This document shows positions 60,856 to 64,000 of a stretch of DNA of 64,000 nucleotides, piece after piece; within the stretch, counting starts at the first letter, position 1, and each line of letters begins with the position of its first letter. The notes below the pieces were generated by a model. The model did not search any database. It saw only the letters and a program-made list of their open reading frames with translations, and was not told the DNA's origin. The translations under genes were made by a program, and so were the position numbers. Source of the DNA: Bacteroidota bacterium (lineage in GTDB: Bacteria > Bacteroidota > Ignavibacteria > OLB7); assembly GCA_018266795.1 (NCBI GenBank), contig JAFDZV010000033.1:1-64000 (forward strand). The letters run 5' to 3'.

Positions 60856-62214
60856 CTATGCCGTCCGGGAAATTCCTCCGGCACTGCGTTCGCGCCGGCC
60901 AAGCAACTCCGCTGCGAACATCGCGGCCGGGAGAACAATCCACGGCGTTGCCGGGAAGTGAAAACGGCTGTCGCCGAAATAGACCAGCGGGATCGCCGTG
61001 AACAGTAGCATCATCGCAGTCGCAAGCCGTATCGCGTCGCGCGTATCGGTTCTGCGGCGCAGCCGTGCAAGCGTCGGGAGCCCCGCGAGCAGCGTTGCCA
61101 GCACGATCACCCACCACCCTTCGGCGAGAAGGAACATGGCGCCCATCCATGCGCCGCCCGATGCTTCCGGGTCCGGCAGCGAGAGCCGGTTCAACCTCAC
61201 ACCATCCACGTCCGAGCGATAGAGATACCACAGCTTGTGCGGCAGTCGCATCGCCGTTGCCAGCGGCTCCGAGGTCATGTAGGCGATGGCCAGCGAGCGT
61301 GCCCGTGCGTTCCGTTCGTACTCGCCGCCGTTTCCGTACGCTGCCTCCATCTCGTCATCCAGCAGATAGGTGCCGTTGGCTCGCGGGTTGTTGCCGATGT
61401 AGAGATTGATCCCGTCGTTGTTCGCAATGATTCCGGGATGTCCGAACAGCTCCTGGTTCCTGAGCGTCCAGGGAAGCAGGATCGCGGCGGCGATCAACGC
61501 CACGCACCCGGCGCGCAGGGCAAGGATCCCGGGGCTGGGCCGGCCCAGCCGGAGAGCAAGTACGGCAACAAGAGGCACCAGCGCAAGCTGCGGCTTCACC
61601 AGGGCTGCAAGCCCTGCCAGCACGCCCGCAACAACGCTGCGCCATGAGACGCGGCGTTCTTCGAGCAGCGGAAGCGCGGCCGCAAGCGAAAGAAGCAGCG
61701 CAAGGGGTTCGCTCAGCAGCAGCGAGCTGTACGCTATGCCGTTGGGCTCCAGAGCGAGCGCGAGCAGTGTAATGCGTGCGGCCGGCTCGTTGCCGTTCAG
61801 CAGCGTGCGGCAGATGCGATACATGACAAAGAGCGCTGTGCATCCGAGGAGTGCGTTTGCCAGCATGGCGGCAAGCGGCGAGACCCCGGTTGCCGTGAAC
61901 AGGCCCGCCAGAAAAGCCGGGTATCCCACGGGCCAGTAGGCCGTTGGGCCTGTTGCGATGCGATATCCCTGGCCCTCTGCTATCCCGGCCGCGCGGGCCA
62001 GATACCAGGCGGCATCGCTCGACGGATGAACGCCCGCGTGCGCGGCCCAGATGATCCATCCGATGCGAAACGCAAAAGCCGTGGCCATGACAAGCGGCAC
62101 GAATCCGCGCCACATCAGGGCTCGCACTGCCGGTGAACGATTGCCCGGAGCCTGCCCGGCCGGTTCACCACCGTTCTCGCCGCACGAAGCGGCCGGCAAC
62201 GGTTCGGCGCGCAT
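60856..62214 (-). CDS. GT-C fold membrane glycosyltransferase (ArnT/PMT-like, GT39-related)
   Basis: 452 residues from ATG 62214, 3 bp after the oppD stop. About ten to twelve membrane segments. The first extracytoplasmic loop holds the acidic catalytic motif of GT-C enzymes (HPSSDAAWYLARAAGIAEGQGYRI, with the aspartate of SDA), followed by TAYWPVGYPAFLAGLF, as in ArnT/PMT-type transferases using polyprenyl-phosphate sugars. A large loop (about 270-340: NNDGINLYIGNNPRANGTYLL, RLPHKLWYLYRSDVDG) precedes the last segments. It transfers a sugar to a lipid, protein or glycan at the periplasmic face; acceptor unknown. Its place inside a peptide-transporter operon is unusual. It ends 68 bp before oppF. 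Confidence 0.85.
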   Translation of the reverse strand: MRAEPLPAASCGENGGEPAGQAPGNRSPAVRALMWRGFVPLVMATAFAFRIGWIIWAAHAGVHPSSDAAWYLARAAGIAEGQGYRIATGPTAYWPVGYPAFLAGLFTATGVSPLAAMLANALLGCTALFVMYRICRTLLNGNEPAARITLLALALEPNGIAYSSLLLSEPLALLLSLAAALPLLEERRVSWRSVVAGVLAGLAALVKPQLALVPLVAVLALRLGRPSPGILALRAGCVALIAAAILLPWTLRNQELFGHPGIIANNDGINLYIGNNPRANGTYLLDDEMEAAYGNGGEYERNARARSLAIAYMTSEPLATAMRLPHKLWYLYRSDVDGVRLNRLSLPDPEASGGAWMGAMFLLAEGWWVIVLATLLAGLPTLARLRRRTDTRDAIRLATAMMLLFTAIPLVYFGDSRFHFPATPWIVLPAAMFAAELLGRRERSAGGISRTA

Positions 62215-62217
62215 CCC

Positions 62218-63213
62218 CTACATCCGTGTGGGCTGCGGGTAGAGATGGCAGCGCACAAAGTGGCCGGGTTCCATCTCCACCAACTCCGGCTCAACGGCGA
62301 AGCAGATCTCCATTGCCCGGTTGCACCGTGAATTGAACTTGCAGGCGGCCGGCATCTGAAGAATGTTCGGCACCATGCCCGGGATGGCTCTCAGCCGGTG
62401 AAGCCGTTCGCCGCGCTTCGGGCGCGGAATGGAATCCAGCAGGCCCTGTGTGTATGGATGCAGTGCGTTGTTGAAGATCTGCCGTACCGATCCGATCTCC
62501 TGAACCTTTCCGCCGTACATCACCACGATGCGCTGGCACATCTCGGCAACCACCGCAAGGTCGTGCGTGATCAGCACGATCGCCGAGTCCTTCCGCTCCT
62601 CCTTCAGGTTGATCATCAACTCCAGAATCTGCGCCTGGATCGTGACGTCGAGTGCGGTGGTGGGTTCGTCCGCGATGAGAAGCGAGGGATTGCAGGCCAG
62701 CGCCATCGCGATCATCACACGCTGCCGCATGCCGCCGGAGAACTGATGCGGATAGTCGTTCATCCGCCTGCGTGCGTCCGGGATGCCCACCAGATCGAGC
62801 ATCTCCACGGCACGATCGAACGCTTCGTTCTTGGAGACCGCCTTGTGCTGCAGCACCGTTTCCATCACCTGCGTGCCGATCCTGTAGACCGGGTTCAGCG
62901 ATGTCATCGGCTCCTGGAAGATCATGCCGATGTCGTGGCCGCGAAGCTTTCGCATCTCGGGAAGCGGGAGCTTCAGCAGATCGACACCGTTCATCGTGAT
63001 GCTCCCTCCCACGATCTCGCCCGGCGGATTCGGGATCAGTCGCATGATGGAGAGGGCCGTCACCGACTTGCCGGAGCCTGACTCGCCCACCACGCCAAGC
63101 ACTTCGCCCTTGTTGATATCGAACGAGACGCCGTCCACCGCCTTGGCGATGCCGCCCTCGGTGTTGAAGTAGGTGCGGAGATCACGAATCTCGAGTAGTG
63201 TATCGTTCGTCAC
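62218..63213 (-). CDS. oppD: Peptide/nickel-type ABC transporter ATPase, OppD/DppD-like
   Basis: 331 residues from GTG 63213 ([12 protein letters not shown]), where family members begin; the TTG at 63255 would add 14 residues overlapping the structured element at 63255. Walker [16 protein letters not shown] (about 42-56), Q-loop [14 protein letters not shown], signature [15 protein letters not shown] (about 155), Walker [19 protein letters not shown], and C-terminal [12 protein letters not shown] with the [14 protein letters not shown] cysteine cluster. It pairs with OppF. The operon order on this strand is permease - oppD - glycosyltransferase - oppF. Confidence 0.93.
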   Translation of the reverse strand: MTNDTLLEIRDLRTYFNTEGGIAKAVDGVSFDINKGEVLGVVGESGSGKSVTALSIMRLIPNPPGEIVGGSITMNGVDLLKLPLPEMRKLRGHDIGMIFQEPMTSLNPVYRIGTQVMETVLQHKAVSKNEAFDRAVEMLDLVGIPDARRRMNDYPHQFSGGMRQRVMIAMALACNPSLLIADEPTTALDVTIQAQILELMINLKEERKDSAIVLITHDLAVVAEMCQRIVVMYGGKVQEIGSVRQIFNNALHPYTQGLLDSIPRPKRGERLHRLRAIPGMVPNILQMPAACKFNSRCNRAMEICFAVEPELVEMEPGHFVRCHLYPQPTRM

Positions 63214-63254
63214 GATGCTGATTCCGGTCGTTGGAGATATAAGGGGTCCTACCA

Positions 63255-63347
63255 AAAGGCCGATCGCGTTATCAGCGGCCTTTCATAACCAGGCATCTGG
63301 TTCATTGTACGCTCGCCTGCGGCTTGCCGAGAGTTCTTGGTCAGTTG
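63255..63347 (+). repeat. Two-hairpin structured element, copy 2
   Basis: Stem 1: AAAGGCC (63255-63261) / GGCCTTT (63277-63283), 15-nt loop; after 3 nt, stem 2: AACCAG (63287-63292) / CTGGTT (63297-63302), 4-nt loop; then TTGTACGCTCGCC and TTCTTGGTC. Compared with 49814-49905 the stem 1 pair C-G has become A-T on both arms, keeping the pairing. It lies between oppC and oppD, pointing against transcription. Confidence 0.75.
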
Positions 63348-63457
63348 CAGAAACAGGCCAGGCGAACGGGCGCAACCGGCATGGGAAGCACGGCTTCCGC
63401 GGCCGCCACGGTTGCCGGTCCGCCTGCAGGCCATGCTGCACACGGCCTTGAACGCCG

Positions 63458-64000
63458 TCAGCGCAGGCGCGAGAAGACGCGCGGATCGAATGCTTCGCGA
63501 ACGGCCTCGCCGATGAACGTGATCAGCAGAAGCGTTACGAACATTGCCCCGAGCGGCGTGGCAATCAGCCATGTCTTGTCGATATTCTTCAGTCCCACCT
63601 CCAGCATCTGGCCCCAGCTTGGCGTTGGAGCCGGAAGCCCGAAGCCGAGGAAGTCCAGCGCAACAAGGCTCTGGATATTGCCGACGATGGTGAACGGGAG
63701 GAAGGCGATCAGCGGCGTGAGCGAGTTCGGCAGGATGTGCTTGAACATGATCTGCCGGTTGGTTGCGCCCAGTGCGATTGCCGCCGCCACGTAATCCTTT
63801 CCCTTCTCGCGATAGAACTCGCCGCGCATATAGTAGCTGGTTCCCACCCAGTTGAAGAGGGTGATCACGAAGATCAGCACCATGAAGTTGGGAACCAGGA
63901 TGGAGCTGACAATGATCACCGTGTAGAGAAACGGAATGGTGCTCCATACTTCCACGACTCGCTGGCCGATCAGGTCCAGTTTCCCGCCGAAGAACGCCAT
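63458..64000 (-). CDS. oppC: Peptide/nickel-type ABC transporter permease, OppC/DppC-like (5' truncated by window edge)
   Basis: Only the last 180 residues are inside the window; the frame is open to the edge and the ATG at 64000 looks internal. The visible part has the BPD transporter inner-membrane signature: four membrane segments (about 22-50, 98-118, 155-172 and more) and the EAA loop EFYREKGKDYVAAAIALGATNRQIMFKHILPNSL, which contacts the ATPases. The C-terminal GQMLEVGLKNIDKTWLIATPLGAMFVTLLLITFIGEAVREAFDPR is typical of OppC. First visible gene of the minus-strand opp/dpp operon. A 240-bp gap before oppD contains the two-hairpin element. Confidence 0.9.
   Translation of the reverse strand: MAFFGGKLDLIGQRVVEVWSTIPFLYTVIIVSSILVPNFMVLIFVITLFNWVGTSYYMRGEFYREKGKDYVAAAIALGATNRQIMFKHILPNSLTPLIAFLPFTIVGNIQSLVALDFLGFGLPAPTPSWGQMLEVGLKNIDKTWLIATPLGAMFVTLLLITFIGEAVREAFDPRVFSRLR

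Noticed and set aside
1-64000. tRNA, rRNA, prophage, integrase or complete insertion sequence
   Set aside because: No T-loop-like GGTTCGAATCC with matching acceptor stem, no rRNA-like stretch and no transposase or integrase motif was seen on reading both strands.

Overview
The window is GC-rich DNA from a Gram-negative bacterium of the Fibrobacterota-Chlorobiota-Bacteroidota group, most like the Ignavibacteria/Kapabacteria branch (an inference from content, not a database match). The evidence is: many secreted proteins ending in a type IX secretion (T9SS) C-terminal sorting domain, an alpha-beta fused 2-oxoacid dehydrogenase E1, an MbnP/MbnH-like lipoprotein and di-haem pair, and promoter-like TAnnTTTG / TAACTTCGC motifs of the Bacteroidota type. 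No rRNA, tRNA, CRISPR array, intact transposase or prophage was found.

Layout. 0-17 kb: the end of a secreted protein; a small secreted Cys-rich protein built around a 22-bp tandem repeat; a nucleotidyltransferase/phosphomannomutase-like fusion; a 1183-aa SBBP-repeat protein; a beta-lactamase-fold serine hydrolase; queA; an HD-domain protein; OsmC and RNase HI (divergent); an ICMT-like membrane methyltransferase; the MbnH/MbnP-like operon; a HAD phosphatase overlapping acpS.

17.4-41.1 kb: the main feature. Eight consecutive same-strand genes encode paralogous exported proteins of about 650-950 residues. Each has a signal peptide, a roughly 500-residue head resembling the IgGFc-binding N-terminal domain, none to two Ig-like (ASH-like) modules, and a T9SS-type tail. 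Two are short forms without the Ig-like modules and lie in a recent segmental duplication that also copied flanking hairpin-rich DNA. This looks like an expanding, diversifying family of cell-surface proteins; an adhesin or matrix role is inference only.

41-55 kb: mainly housekeeping genes on the minus strand (2-oxoacid dehydrogenase E1, thioredoxin, a FabG-like reductase, an unknown small protein, dnaB, an IseA-like lipoprotein, DUF445, nusB, a DUF218/YdcF-like membrane protein, an ABC ATPase). A lipoprotein and an outer-membrane barrel protein lie on the plus strand beside dnaB, and a cluster of DnaA boxes sits between them. 55-64 kb: ROK glucokinase, a lipoprotein with five Cys-rich repeats, an OmpA-like protein, and an opp/dpp-type peptide ABC operon interrupted by a GT-C glycosyltransferase; its permease runs off the right edge.

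Intergenic DNA carries many strong hairpins: terminators, REP-like palindromes, and a two-hairpin element present twice (about 49.8 and 63.3 kb) whose stems differ by compensatory changes. Start codons were chosen from signal peptides, family starts and nearby Shine-Dalgarno or promoter motifs; several remain uncertain by a few codons.
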